The notes beneath the pieces were generated by a model, which saw only the letters and a list, made by a program, of their open reading frames with translations, had not been told where the DNA came from and did not search any database. This document shows, in pieces, positions 1-11,561 of a stretch of DNA of 64,000 nucleotides. Made by a program: the position numbers and the translations under genes. Numbering within the stretch: the stretch's first letter is position 1; the number at the start of each line of letters is the position of its first letter. This stretch comes from Mercenaria mercenaria (lineage: Eukaryota > Mollusca > Bivalvia > Venerida > Veneridae). The stretch is from assembly GCF_021730395.1 (NCBI RefSeq), contig NC_069371.1, positions 47,068,001 to 47,132,000 of the forward strand. The letters are read 5' to 3'.

Positions 1-1229
1 TTGCTTGTGACCACTCTAGAGGTCACATTTTTCATGGGATCTTTATGAAAGTTGGTCAGAATGTTCATCTTGATGATACCTAGGTCAACTTCGAAACTGG
101 GTCACGTGCCTTCAAAAACTAGGTCAGTAGGTCTAAAAATAGAAAAACCTTGTGACCTCTCTGGAGGCCATATATTTCATAAGATCTTCATGAAAATTGG
201 TCAGAATGTTCATCTTGATGATATCTAGGTCATGTTCGAAACTGGGTCACGTGCCTTCAAAAACTAGGGCAGTAGGTCTAAAAATAGAAAAACCTTGTGA
301 CCTCTCTAGAGGCCAAATATTTCAAAAGATCTTCATGAAAATTGGTCAGAACGTTCACCTTGATGATATCTAGGTCAAGTTCGAAACTGGGTCACGTGCC
401 ATCAAAAACTAGGTCAGTAGGTCAAATAATAGACAAACCTTGTGACCTCTCTAGAGGCCAAATATTTCAAAAGATCTTCATGAAAATTGGTCAGAACGTT
501 CACCTTGATGATATCTAGGTCAAGTTCGAAACTGGGTCACGTGCCATCAAAAACTAGGTCAGTAGGTCAAATAATAGAAAAACCTTGTGACCTCTCTAAA
601 GGCCATATTTTTCATGGGATCTGTATGAAAATTGGTCTGAATGTTCATCTTGATGATATCTAGGTCAAATTCAAAACAGGGTCATGTGCCGTCAAAAACT
701 AGGTCAGTAGGTCTAAAAATAAAAAAAACCTTGTGACCTCTCTAGAGGCCATACTTGTGAATGGATCTCCATAAAAATTGGTCAGAATGTTTACCTTGAT
801 GATATCTAGGTCAAGTTTGAAACTGGGTCACGTGCCTTAAAAAACTAGGTCAGTAGGTCAAATAATACAAAAACCTTGTGACCTCTCTAGAGGTCATACT
901 TTTCATGGGATCTGTATGAAAGTTGGTCTGAATGTTCAACTTGATGATATCTAAGTTCAAAACAGGGTCACGTACCTTTGAAAACTAGGTCAATAGGTTA
1001 AATAATAGAAAAACCTTGTAACCTCTCTAGAGACCATATTTTTCAATGGATCTTCATGAAAATTGGTCAGAATTTTTATCTTGATTATATCTAGGTCAGG
1101 TTCAAAACTGGGTCACATGAGCTCAAAAACTAGGTCACTATGTCAAATAATAGAAAAAACGACGTCATACTCAAAACTGGGTCATGTGGGAAGAGGTGAG
1201 CGATTCAGGACCATCATGGTCCTCTTTTT
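1..1229 (+). repeat. Tandem-array dispersed element, copy 1 (5' end outside window)
   Basis: At least eight imperfect direct repeats of about 145 bp, each containing CTTGTGACCTCTCTAGAGG, a TTGGTCAGAATGTTCA block, GATATCTAGGTCAAG and AACTAGGTCAGTAGGTC. The array ends in AGGTGAGCG followed by a small hairpin (AGGACCATCATGGTCCT) and CTCTTT, the same 3' terminus as the next copies. The 5' hairpin is off the window. No coding capacity is seen; the short open frames here are by-products of the repeat. This looks like a non-autonomous mobile repeat common in bivalve genomes; the class is not assigned. Confidence 0.8.
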
Positions 1230-1295
1230 ACTGGCCTTAGGGAAAAGCTGAAACCACTTTTCTTTAAGTACAACTTGCATGTTACATCCTATTTT

Positions 1296-2627
1296 TAGCT
1301 CACCTGAGCACAAAGTGCTCAAAGGTGAGCTTCTGTGATCGCCCTGTGTCCGTCGTCGTCCGTCCGTCCGTTGTCAACAATTTGACTGTTAACACTCTAG
1401 ATGTCACAATTTTGGCCCAATCTTAATGAAATTTGGTCAGAATGTTGCTCTCAATAAAATCTTGGACGAGTTCGATATTGGGTCATCTGGGATCAAAAAC
1501 TAGGTCACCAGGTCAAATCATAGGAAAATCTTGTTAACACTCCAGAGGTCACACAATAAAATCTTAGACGAGTTCGATATTGGGTCATCTGGGGTCAAAA
1601 ACTAGGTCACCAGGTCAAATCAAAGGAAAAGCTTGTTAACACTCTAGAGGTCACAATTTTTGCCCAATCTTAATGAAACTTGGTCAGAATGTTACTCTCA
1701 ATGAAATCTTGGACGAGTTTGATATTGGGTCATCTGGGGTCAAGAACTAGGTCACCAGGTCAAATCATAGGAAAATCTTGTTAACACTCTAGAGGTCACA
1801 ATTTTGGCCCGATCATAATGAAACTTGGTCAAAATATTACTCTCAATTAAATCTTGGACGAATTCGATATTGGGTCATCTGGGGTCAAAAACTAGGTCAC
1901 CAGGTCAAATCAAAGGAAAAGCTTGTTAACACTCTAGAGGTCACAATTTTGGCCCAATCTTAATGAAACTTGTTCAGAATATTACTCTCAATGAAATCTT
2001 GGCCAAGTTCAATATTGGGTCATCTGGGGTCAAAAACTAGGTCACCTGGTCAAATCAAAGGAAAAGCATTTTAAAACTGTAGAGGCCACATTTGTGACTG
2101 TATCTTATTGAGTTTTGGTCAGAATGTTAATCTTGATGGTCTTAAGGTCCAGGCTGAATCTGGGTCATGTAGGATCAAAAACTAGGTCACCAGATCAAAT
2201 CAAAGGAAAAGCTAGTTAACACTGTAGAGGCCACATTTATGACCATATCTTAATGAAACTTGGCCAGAATGTTGATCTTGCTGATCTATAGGTCAAGTTC
2301 AAATCTTGGTTAGGTGGGGTCAAAAACTAGGTTACAAGATCAAATCAAAGGAAAAGCTTGTTAACACTGTAGAGGCCACATTTATGACTGTATCTTCATG
2401 AAACTTGGTCAGAATGTTAATTTTGATGATCTTTAGGTCAAGTTCGAATCTGGGTATGTGGGGTCAGAAACTAGGGCACTGGGTCAAATCAAAGGAAAAT
2501 CTAGTTAACACTTTAGAGATCACATTTATGACCATATCTTTATGAAACTTGGTCAGAATGTTAATCTTGGTGATCTTTAGGACAGTAGGTCAGGTGAGCG
2601 ATACAGGGCCTTCATGGCCCTCTCGTT
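1296..2627 (+). repeat. Tandem-array dispersed element, copy 2, both ends present
   Basis: It starts with TAGCTCACCTGAGCAC, a stem-loop whose arms are AGCTCACC...GGTGAGCT and GAGCAC..GTGCTC, followed by a (CGTC/CGTCCGTC)n stretch. It then has about eight units of roughly 145 bp built around GTTAACACTCTAGAGGTCACA and AACTTGGTCAGAATGTT. It ends in CAGGTGAGCGATACAGGGCC with a GGGCC..GGCCC hairpin and CTCTCGTTT. GCTCACCTG at the 5' end and CAGGTGAGC at the 3' end form a 9 bp inverted terminus. No open frame of substance. Confidence 0.8.
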
Positions 2628-2628
2628 T

Positions 2629-4355
2629 AGCTCACCAGAGCCAAAGGCTCAGGGTGAGCTATTCTGATCACTCACCGTCCGTTGTCCGTAAACTTCTACT
2701 TTAAACGACATCTCCTCATAAACCGCTAGGCCAATTTCATCCAAACTTCACAGGAATGTTCTTGGGTGAAGCTCTACAAAAATTGTTCAAAGAATTGAAT
2801 TTCATGCAGACTCTGGTTGCATGGCAACCAAAGGAAAACTTTAAAAATGTTCTTCTCAAAAACTAGAAGCCAAGAGCTTAGATATTGGTGTGAAGCATTG
2901 CCTATGAGACCTCTACCAAGTTTGTTCAAATCATGACCGGGTCAAATTGACCCGCCCCAGGGTCATTTGATCTTACATAGGAAAATCTTAAAAAATCCTC
3001 TTCTCAAAAACCAGAAGCCCTAGAGCTTAGATATTTGACATGTAGCATTGCCTAGTGGACCTCTACTAAATTTATTCAATCATGACCCCAGGGTCAAAAT
3101 TGACCCCGCCCCAGGGGTCACTTGATTTTACATAGATTTCTATGGGAAAATCTTCAAAAAAATTTAAAAAATAAACCAGATCTAGAAGGCCTAAAGCTTA
3201 GATATTTGACATGTAGCATTGCCTAGTGGACCTCTACAAAATTTGTTCAAATCATGACCGCCGGGTCAAAATTGACCCCGCCCCAGGGGTCACTTGATTT
3301 TACATAGCACTTGATTTTACTTAGGAAAATCTCAAAAATTCTTAAAAAACCAGAATGCCTAGTTAGATATTTAATGTAGCATTGCCTAGTGGACCTCTAC
3401 AAATTTGTTCAATCATGACCCTGGGGTCAATTGATTCCGCCCCATAGGTTACTTAATTGTACATTGTACTAGAAAATCTTCAAAATTTCTAAAAATAAAC
3501 CAGAAGGCCTAGAGCTTAGATATTTGACATGTAGCATTGCCTAGTGGACCTCTACAACATTTGTTCAAATTATGACCCCCCGGGGTCAATTTTGACCCCG
3601 CCCCAGGGATCACTTGATTTTACATAGGAAATTCTTCAAAAAAATTCTTAAAATAAACCAGAATGCCTAGAGCTTAGATATTTAACTTGTAGCATTGCCT
3701 AGTGGACCTCTACAAAATTTGTTCAAATCATGACCCCTGGGGTCAAATTGATTCCGCCCCATAGGGTTACTTAATTGTACATTGTACATAGAAAAATCTT
3801 CAAAATTTTCTAAAAATAAACCAGAAGGCCTAGAGCTTAGATATTTGACATGTAGCATTGCCTAGTGGACCTCTACAACATTTGTTCAAATTATGACCCC
3901 CCGGGGTCAATTTTGACCCCGCCCCAGGGATCACTTGATTTTACATAGGAAATTCTTCAAAAAAATTCTAAAAATAAACCAGAAGGCCTAGAGCTTAGGT
4001 ATTTCACATGTAGCATTGCCTAGTAGACCTCTACAAAATTTGTTCAAATCATGACCCCCGGGGTCAAATTGACCCCGCCCCATAGGGTTACTTGATTGTA
4101 CATAGAAAAATCTTCAAAATTTTCTAAAAAAAAACCAGAAGGCCTAGAGCTTAGATTTTTGTCATGTAGCATTGCCTAGTGGACCTCTACAAAATTTGTT
4201 CAAATCATGACCCCAGGGGTCACTTGATTTTACACAGAAAAATCTTCAAAATATTTCAAAAAATAAACCAGAAGGCCTAGATCCTAGATATTTGACATGT
4301 TGCATTGCCTAGTGGACCTCTACAAAATTTATTCAAATCTTGACTCCACAGGGTC
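2629..4355 (+). repeat. Tandem-array dispersed element, copy 3, left part (interrupted)
   Basis: It begins directly after copy 2 with AGCTCACCAGAGCC, the same kind of 5' hairpin. The body has a different monomer of about 155-170 bp: GCATTGCCTAGTGGACCTCTA, TTTGTTCAAATCATGACCCC, GGTCAAATTGACCCCGCCCC, TTACTTGATTGTACAT, then AAACCAGAAGGCCTAGAGC. About nine units are visible. At 4355 the array is cut by a transposon and resumes at 13919 in the same orientation; the element ends there with the family's 3' hairpin. Confidence 0.85.
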
Positions 4356-4585
4356 AAAGGACAAGGTTCACGATTATATGAAATCGGCCTACAATATTAC
4401 AAAATTATGAATTAAATAATATTTTACTTATGGCGTGTTTTTTGTCTTTATACATGTCTAAACTTTATCAATATACAATGTATAGTAATTTCGATAACTT
4501 CTCAGATAGAGAAACAAGAGCTTGAAAACCCCTGAAAAGGCTAAAAATTGGTTATTTTCATGCATTTCGTCCTGTCTATCTGGAA

Positions 4586-4699
4586 TTTAGTATAGAGCAC
4601 AGCCCTCGACCACGAAGATAATTTGAACTTTAGTTGGAATTCAGTATTTCTACTTGTATGCAAAATATTTTTGTGGTCGACGGCTGTGCTCATACTAAA
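4586..4699. mobile_element. Short foldback MITE, 114 bp
   Basis: TTTAGTATAGAGCACAGCC and TCGACCAC on the left match their reverse complements on the right (GTGGTCGACGGCTGTGCTCATACTAAA region) with a few mismatches, leaving a centre of about 50 bp. The whole would fold into one hairpin. It lies inside the 9.56 kb transposon; whether it is a later insertion or part of that element is open. Confidence 0.6.
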
Positions 4700-5146
4700 A
4701 ATAAATAAATTACGGACTCCTTAGTAGGTCTATTTTTACTTACTGGATTAATATATAGTACAACCATAGAATTAAAAAAGCGAAAGTATTGATTACAAAT
4801 CGTTTTTCTGTTTTTGAACTGTTTTATGATTCTCTTCCATAAATAAACGAATGCGAAGTGCAGCGCTGTTACGGCTTTTATCGTATTTTTTATATTTGGG
4901 TTCGAAACTTTCGTACTCAGCGTCCATAGAAACGTACAAGATCGTATCATCCAACTCGAAGGAAAATCAGAGTTACTGTTATTGTACAAGGAAAAAGGTA
5001 AGTTCATTTCTTATATAATATGTTTCAAGACAGGTACGAGTGATGTAATGACAATTTTGATGATAATAAAAGTATTTATTTGGAACGCTGAAGCGATCCG
5101 TGACGTTCGCCCCCCAGTGTAGTGGTTATACTTACTAACACGTTTC

Positions 5147-5431
5147 CATCGACTGTGACTCAATGCAGACTTGGAGCGCCGGTATAAATTACAGTCTCCG
5201 GTACATACCGGATTAACTAAATTTGAACGAAAATATCTTAAATGTATATATTTTGTAACCATGGTGATACTAACCCTAACCTTTAGTCAGTATTTTATGC
5301 ACACTGTACACTAAATGCATGCGGACATGCAAAAATATGCATATTTTTGCCGTGCGCTAGAATTGATAATCACTTTCGGGCATGCGCAGAAGACCGCTCC
5401 AAGTCTGCAATGAGTTACATCGGTTTCCATC
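5147..5431. repeat. Inverted repeat pair, arms about 35 bp
   Basis: CCATCGACTGTGACTCAATGC followed by AGACTTGGAGC at 5147-5179 is repeated in inverse, imperfectly, at 5394-5431 (CGCTCCAAGTCTGC.. TTTCCAT). The segment between contains a GCAT-rich piece with ATGCATATTTTTGC. It may be a small non-autonomous element within the transposon's 5' region. No gene is seen from 4700 to 5776. Confidence 0.4.
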
Positions 5432-5776
5432 ATGACATATATCTGTCGTATAATAGCAAGCGTCTTACGAAATGTAGAAATATAATCAAGAGTGATCGTG
5501 AAAGGTAAGAAAAAACAATATGTAAATTGTTAAAGATAAATTGCCAGTATCGTAGTTCTACATGCCGTAACAACTAACATGGCCTAAATTACGAAAAGTG
5601 TGGACGAATGTGAAGAAACGTATAAATACGTTTACCGATATTTAACATTTTAACAATAGGTTCTCTGTTTCTATTCACAAGTGAAAACAAACAAAAAATG
5701 AAGAGATCAGGGTAATATATTTGAACCTAAACTGTCGTTTAAGTATTTATATAAGTTTGCACAGAAAATATTTAAC

Positions 5777-5847
5777 ATCGCAGTGGCACAGTGGTTGTGC
5801 ACCCGCTTTGCATTTTGGCGGTTGGGGTTCGAATCCCACTTGCGTCA
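5777..5847 (+). repeat. Solo tRNA-like sequence 1
   Basis: It contains an A-box-like TGGCACAGTGG and a B-box GGTTCGAATCC about 35 bases apart, as in a tRNA gene. Acceptor arms do not pair properly and only three T-stem pairs form, so this is not a working tRNA. No SINE body of the kind at 9970 follows. Probably a tRNA pseudogene or the head of a minimal SINE. Confidence 0.5.
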
Positions 5848-5965
5848 TAAACATTTTTTGAATTGCTTTTTCTTACATTTTTAAGTCTAATTTCATGCTG
5901 TTTTAAGTAATTTCTTGATTTATTTTAAATATTTTTTCAATTACAATATGTTTGTATTTTTCAGT

Positions 5966-7297
5966 ATGAAGTTCCACAACTGTGTTGTGTGCAACACACG
6001 TACGAAACCAAAAAACAGAAGACCGGTGAACAAATCCATAAAGAAGTATCTGTTGAAAAAGTTTTTCATTAACGCTGATGAGAGGTCAGTTATATGTAAT
6101 AAATGCAGACATAACTATTATATAGCTGAGACGCAGCGTAGTTCAACATACAGTTCAACAGAAGCAAGTGATCCGGACTTTCATCCGCCAGCCTCTAAAA
6201 GGAATTCTTCATATCTTAGCCCTCCGTCTGTTTCACTGAAAATACCGTGCACTACAAAGACTCATGCTAAATGTTTCTTGTGTAAGAGACCTGGACCTAA
6301 ACTCATCGTTGTACCCTCCGAGACAAGAGTGACAGTATTTATAAAATTCAATATACTGATACCATCCGGATCACGCTGCTGTCCTGTACATATATATAAT
6401 GAGCAGATTTCAGAGGAGTCCCTTATAAACGTTCTAACCACAGACACAGTCTTTATGAGCAGAACAAATATCTTAGAGTTGATCGGGGCTATAAGAAAGG
6501 AATGCATCAGAACAAATGAAAGGCTTAATTTTGACAACTTGAGAGAAGCAGATTATAAAGAACTGACTGGACTTAAGCAGACAGACTTTGAAGACCTCTT
6601 CCTTAGTATAGAAGAGCATATTCGGAGCTCTCCCGTACGTAGTCCGAGAACTACAGTTGGACTGTTCCTGTTGAAATTAAAGTCTGGCATATCAAACAAA
6701 CTTCTTTCAACAATTTTAGGTATAACGCCGTCAAGTGTCCGAAGAGCACTTTCAAGTGTAAGACGTGCATTAATGCAGCATTTTGTTCCGGCGAACTTGG
6801 GTCTTGCACATATATCTAGGCAAGAAATTATTGACAAACACACAAGACCTCTTGCTCAGTCACTGTTTGGTACAGATTAGTCGGGTGACAGTCAGCCAAA
6901 GATGATGCTTGTTTTAGATGGAACGTATGTTTACATACAAAAAAGTACAAACTTTCAATTTCAAAGACGGTCATTTAGCATGCACAAGGGCAGACCCTTA
7001 GTAAAACCAATGGTAGTTGTAACAACCAGTGGGTACTTTGTCACCATAATCGGACCCTATCTGGCAGATGGAGGAAACAGTGACGCACGTATATTAACTC
7101 ACATGATGCAGACAAATGTCGAAGAAATAAAAAGCTTTGTAGCTTAAAATGACGTTTTTATTGTTGACAGAGGTTTTCGGGATTCCTTGGCTATGCTGGA
7201 AGATATGGGAATACATGCCGAAATGCCTGCATTCATGCAAAAAGGACAGAAACAAATGACAACAGAAGATGCTAACACTAGCACACTAGTCACGAAG
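5966..7297 (+). CDS. DDE transposase with SWIM finger, exon 1
   Basis: First coding exon of the element's transposase. It starts at MKFHNC, whose ATG lies just after a good acceptor (TATTTTTCAG|T), so an upstream non-coding exon is possible. Residues 1-55 hold a zinc-ribbon-like pair, CVVC and CNKC; a second cysteine group (CFLC, CCPVH) follows near residue 105-135. Then a helical region ([33 protein letters not shown]) resembles the helix-turn-helix before DDE_Tnp_4 domains. The catalytic domain carries the first Asp in MLVLDGTY and the second in [10 protein letters not shown]. The exon is interrupted by two in-frame stops (TAG at 6878-6880 and TAA at 7145-7147), both one change from a glutamine codon. 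The donor is ACGAAG|GTAAAT at 7297. The copy is a recent but dead transposase unless the stops are read through. Exon 2 supplies the catalytic Glu. Confidence 0.75.
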
Positions 7298-7614
7298 GTA
7301 AATTGATAATATATGTGTTATTTTCTATAAAAAAGGAGACCAAAACCTAAAGTAATAGAACTAAATGCAAAATATCAGGCGCGAGAACGAATGTATATAG
7401 TGCTTTGATAATACGGTGCCGTAAAATGACTATTGCTAAATTCTAATGCATTTTTATTTATATGCACGTAGACTGCTGTATTTATTGTCCGTAAGTATTG
7501 ACCTGACACTTGACAATCTTTTCTAATATTTTCGGGCGTTTTCGATATTGTACGCGATATTTGTGTCCTGAAAATATCTACATTAATAAAAAATAACGAT
7601 TTTAGTTAACTAAT

Positions 7615-7686
7615 GGAACAGTAGCGCAGTGGTAAGCTCAGCGGCTTGTAAGCACGTTACCATGGGTTTGAATTCTGATCAAACCA
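7615..7686 (+). repeat. Solo tRNA-like sequence 2
   Basis: TAGCGCAGTGG (A box) and GGTTTGAATTC (degenerate B box) are tRNA-spaced, with a possible anticodon arm around GGCTTGTAAGC. It is followed by poly(T), not by a SINE body. It lies in the transposase intron. Not predicted to be a working tRNA. Confidence 0.45.
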
Positions 7687-7980
7687 TTTTTTTTTGTAAT
7701 ACCGTGTATTTGTAATTGTATTGATATTACGTTATTTTATGATACATTTTATTTTTTATTGTTAACAACAGTTCCTTGAATTGTCTGTTAAATGAATGAA
7801 TACTTGCCCGGTCCTGAAGATTTTAAACATTTTTAGAACGGTTAACTGACATGTACGTAGAAGAATGTTGATGGATAGTAGAGTATTTCGTTGATAAATC
7901 ATGATAAGTGTGACAATTTTTCCGTCTGTTAAATCAGATAAAATTGAGAAAAAAAAAACACACAAAAAAAAACAGTTTGG

Positions 7981-8050
7981 TCAGACGGAGGACTCTAACA
8001 CACAACCCTGAGATTTGTGCCAAACGCTTTGTCCGCACAGCTATATCTGC
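7981..8050 (-). repeat. Solo tRNA-like sequence 3 (minus strand, degenerate)
   Basis: Read on the minus strand, TATAGCTGTGCGGACAAAGC serves as an A-box region and GTGTTAGAGTCC as a decayed B box, with tRNA spacing. The surrounding 7300-11560 intron otherwise shows A/T-rich sequence, a 40 bp direct duplication (AATGATAGAAGTTAAGTTCA at about 8489 and 8541) and no gene. Confidence 0.3.
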
Positions 8051-8933
8051 ACGTGATACATGATTGTATATAACTGGCTTTTCAATAGTTAAAGACCTGC
8101 ACCAGTCCTACCTTTTAACCTTAAATTGTCACTGAAAAAGCATGAAAATCCTGACTATGAACAGTGACGCCTGTCAAAATAGAGTCTATTTTATATAAAA
8201 TTCTATATAAAATACCTGTGGTTTTGCCTGCCAAAGTGTGGCACGAGGCCGTTAACTGTTAGCTATTGTAATCATGGGTTGCATACACGCAATAGAATTT
8301 GAATAGCCGCGGAGCAGGGCTTTAAATCGTTGTTTAGGTTCGGACACCGAAAATTAATTTACGGAAACATGCGAAATATTCACGAGTGCCAGGTCAATAT
8401 TTCGGTATTCTACCCCCGCCTGATAATTTAAACGACAGCATGTTAATATCATTGTTCTCATGCATCGGTGAACTCAAAAAGGTTGTAAATGATAGAAGTT
8501 AAGTTCATACTGTAATGTTATACAAAAAAAAAAAATTTTCAATGATAGAAGTTAAGTTCATACTGTAATGCTATACAAAAAAAAATCTTTTAACGAAGAA
8601 AAATCATAATTATCAAACAAGTTATCGTTTTAGTTGTCGTGCAGTATTTATACAGTTTTTTTTTATCTTTGAAGCGTACCGTTATTTGTTTTAATCACGA
8701 ACACGGTTAGGGCTGTCCCTAGATAGCGGGCTAGGTAAAAACTGAGAGACAGTCAAATGAGTCATCAATTAACTTTTTTTAAATGCGATAAACCTGTTAC
8801 AGATATTGGACTTCCGAACGGTTAATTATTAACCGTGTAATGTTTAAAAAATTATGGTTTACTGCTTAGACCGCATACATTAGTTTTGATGTTTAACAGA
8901 AGAACAGTGGTTGCTTAATACGGGTTTGTGGAG

Positions 8934-9003
8934 TTTTGGGCCTAATGGTTAATGTGTCGGCCACTCGACCTGAAAGTCGTATGTTCGAACCCTATTGTAC
9001 TGA
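8934..9003 (+). repeat. Solo tRNA-like sequence 4
   Basis: GGGCCTAATGGTTAATG resembles an A box and TGTTCGAACCC a B box, at tRNA-like spacing. No pairing acceptor stem was found and no SINE body follows. It is in the intron of the transposase gene. Confidence 0.45.
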
Positions 9004-9969
9004 CGGTAATGCCTTCTCATATAACACAAGTACTGGTTTTCCATAATGCGGACAGTGATTTAGTACCAGCATAAACTAATACATGTTTGCAACATGTGTG
9101 ATTGCTAACTTTGGTTTGGTCGTATGAATTACTACCCATTAAGAAGACGTTTCCCGTTTGCCAGTTTGCAGTCGTTTACTTGTGAATCACTCAAACACCT
9201 GTTTGCCCTTTGTGACCTCGGTACATGTCTTTGAAGCTTACCCGACATTTCATCGGGAGTTGCGCGTGTACATTTCAGTATGGACGGAGTTTATCGATAG
9301 GCATGTTGCAAACACTCGGTTAGGCCCAAATCAAAATTTTGTTTGTTTTCCGCTTTTTTTGTTTTTAATTCTCTTCATTAAAATATTTCTCTATCAGCCT
9401 GTCGAATTTGTAGTCTTGCTATTGCTTTAAAATTCATAGAGTGCCCTTATTCGGTAAAAGTTTTACGTGGCTTCTGTTTTCTCAATACAATTTCTGGAAT
9501 AAAAGATGTAACAGAATCGTGCTACTGGTTTGTTTTACTGTCTCATGCACTAATGTAATAGTCGACTAAGTCCGTTTATTTGACTTGGACATGCGCACTC
9601 GTGTACAATAAACGTGCGTATGCCATGTAGAAAAGCACAATGCCGTGAAATAACATCTACTTTATTATTATTGTGATTTTATTTCATTATATCCAGCAAC
9701 AGAAACAAAAACCAAATTCGAATTAATGCAAATCAAGTATGTCATTTTGCGCTGTGTTGAAAAGACAACGTTAGTGGTCATGGCAGCGAAATGAAGAAAA
9801 AAACACTGTCGGAAATATCGCCAGTTTTAATCTGTGAAAATTTTATAACAGACCGTTGAAAAATGAAGGGTGGCGCATTCTATAATAAACGAGGAAAACA
9901 TATTATGCTTTCCAACATATAGTTGTTATCGGTAATATGTCATATGTCATTTGTTAACTTACGACATTG

Positions 9970-10246
9970 GTAGGGGCCTCCGTGGCCGAGTGGTTAAGGT
10001 CGCTGACTTCAAATCACTTGCCCCTCATCGTTGTGGGTTCGAGCCTCACTCGGGGCGTTGAATTTTTCATGTGCGGAAGCCAACCAGCTGGCTTACAGAA
10101 GGTCGGTGGTTCTACCCAGGTGCCCGCTCGTGATGAAATAATGCACGGAGGGGCACCTGGGGTCTTCCTCCACCATTAAAGCTGGAAAGTCGCCATATGA
10201 CCTATCATGTGTCGGTGCCACGTTAAATCCAACAACAACAAAAAAT
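9970..10246 (+). mobile_element. Full-length tRNA-derived SINE with target-site duplication
   Basis: The head resembles a class II tRNA (Ser/Leu type): GGCCTCCGTGGCCGAGTGG as A-box region and GTGGGTTCGAGCCTC as B box. The conserved body includes GCCAACCAGCTGGCTTACAG, AATAATGCACGGAGGGGCAC and TCTTCCTCCACCATTAAAGC. The tail is CACGTTAAATCCAACAACAACAAAA. The 11 bp sequence TTACGACATTG stands directly before (9959-9969) and after (10247-10257) the SINE: a perfect duplication. I recall molluscan SINEs of this type (V-SINE/RUDI or MetaSINE families); which one applies was not checked. Two more copies lie at 25641 and 26559 on the minus strand. Confidence 0.85.
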
Positions 10247-11561
10247 TTACGACATTGACAGAAAGGTATCAGTGTCTGATTTTTGGAAGTGTCACATACA
10301 TAGCGAAACATATTTTATGTGGAATGTGTTCACAAATATTTCAACGTTAAAAAACCCTTAACTGCAATTTTTACACGTCACATGTTTTCTCTGTAAAGAC
10401 GTTACGAACAAATTGGACGTAACTGTTGTGCATTGGGAATTGTACCTATTTTTCAGTCGAATCTTCCCATTGCCAAAGCCAGTTTGCATCTCAAACAGCT
10501 TTTTTAGGTTGCTAAACATGTCATAATGGTAAGCTTATTTAAAGCTAATGGTGTGTAAATGATTGCAGAGATATCCCTTTTTCCGCATTCGAAATACTTT
10601 TGACAAGATCAGTGTGCGACTTTTGTCAAAAATTCGATTTATACTTTAATCAAAACACAAGTAAGACTTTTTTAAACGTGGAAAATTAATATTTCTTATG
10701 CTTTTTCTGAACAGTTTCTGTCTTATTATTCATAACAATCGTCAATATTAAAAATCGTATGTCCAACATATATCACCAATTGGTAATTTTCGCGTTATAT
10801 CCATATTTAATAAAAGTGTTTTAAAAAAACCTGTTTTGCCGAGACATGCACCACACGACATCCTTATACTTAGTGTTATGGAACTGCTTGAAATTTAAGA
10901 ATGAATCGGGACTATTGTTCGAGGAATCGCCAGTCTTTTCGGCGTCATGACATACATGTACTTTTAAAAGTCAAGATGCCCTTGACGGAAAATAATTCTT
11001 TCAAAATTGTATTTTGTTGAAACAGTGTCTTATACATTATCTACAATAACGCCATTCTGCTTTTTATTATTAAGAACGACACACTTTCTTAATGTCTCGT
11101 AAAACACGTGTTTTGGCGGGAAAGTTCAACGTGCGTTACATGATGTACATTATGTTGACGTTACATTTTCGTGTAAATAGAAATGTTGAACTTTCATACT
11201 GCATTTGAACAGTTGTCTTAAATTAGAAACCAATAGATAAAACAAACAACTAATTTTTGATTGGCCTACACGCTTGTCATTGTAAGAGTAAACGACAGCT
11301 GGCGACTGTGACGTATAATACTGCGGCGATATCAAACTATCGGTTTTTTGTTTGAAGCTGTTCAAAGTGAAACGCGGGAAAATTGTCAAACGGGAAAGGT
11401 CTTCTTAACGGGTAGTATTATGTCAATAAGAAAATACTGAGATACTGGCCGCTTAATGCATGTAGATCTATGTCCACTTACACTATAAAAAGATAAATCA
11501 ATCTCAACGTTTTCTCCTATCTTAAGTATTACTTTACGTCCATTCTTTTTTATCTCTTTAG

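Noticed and set aside
6262-6843. Two minus-strand open frames of 91 and 96 codons
   Set aside because: They are antisense shadows of transposase exon 1.
8489-8580. Tandem duplication AATGATAGAAGTTAAGTTCA as a regulatory repeat
   Set aside because: A single local duplication next to A-runs in an intron; simple slippage is enough.
9970-10055. Working tRNA-Ser or tRNA-Leu gene
   Set aside because: The tRNA-like part is the head of a SINE with body, tail and target duplication.
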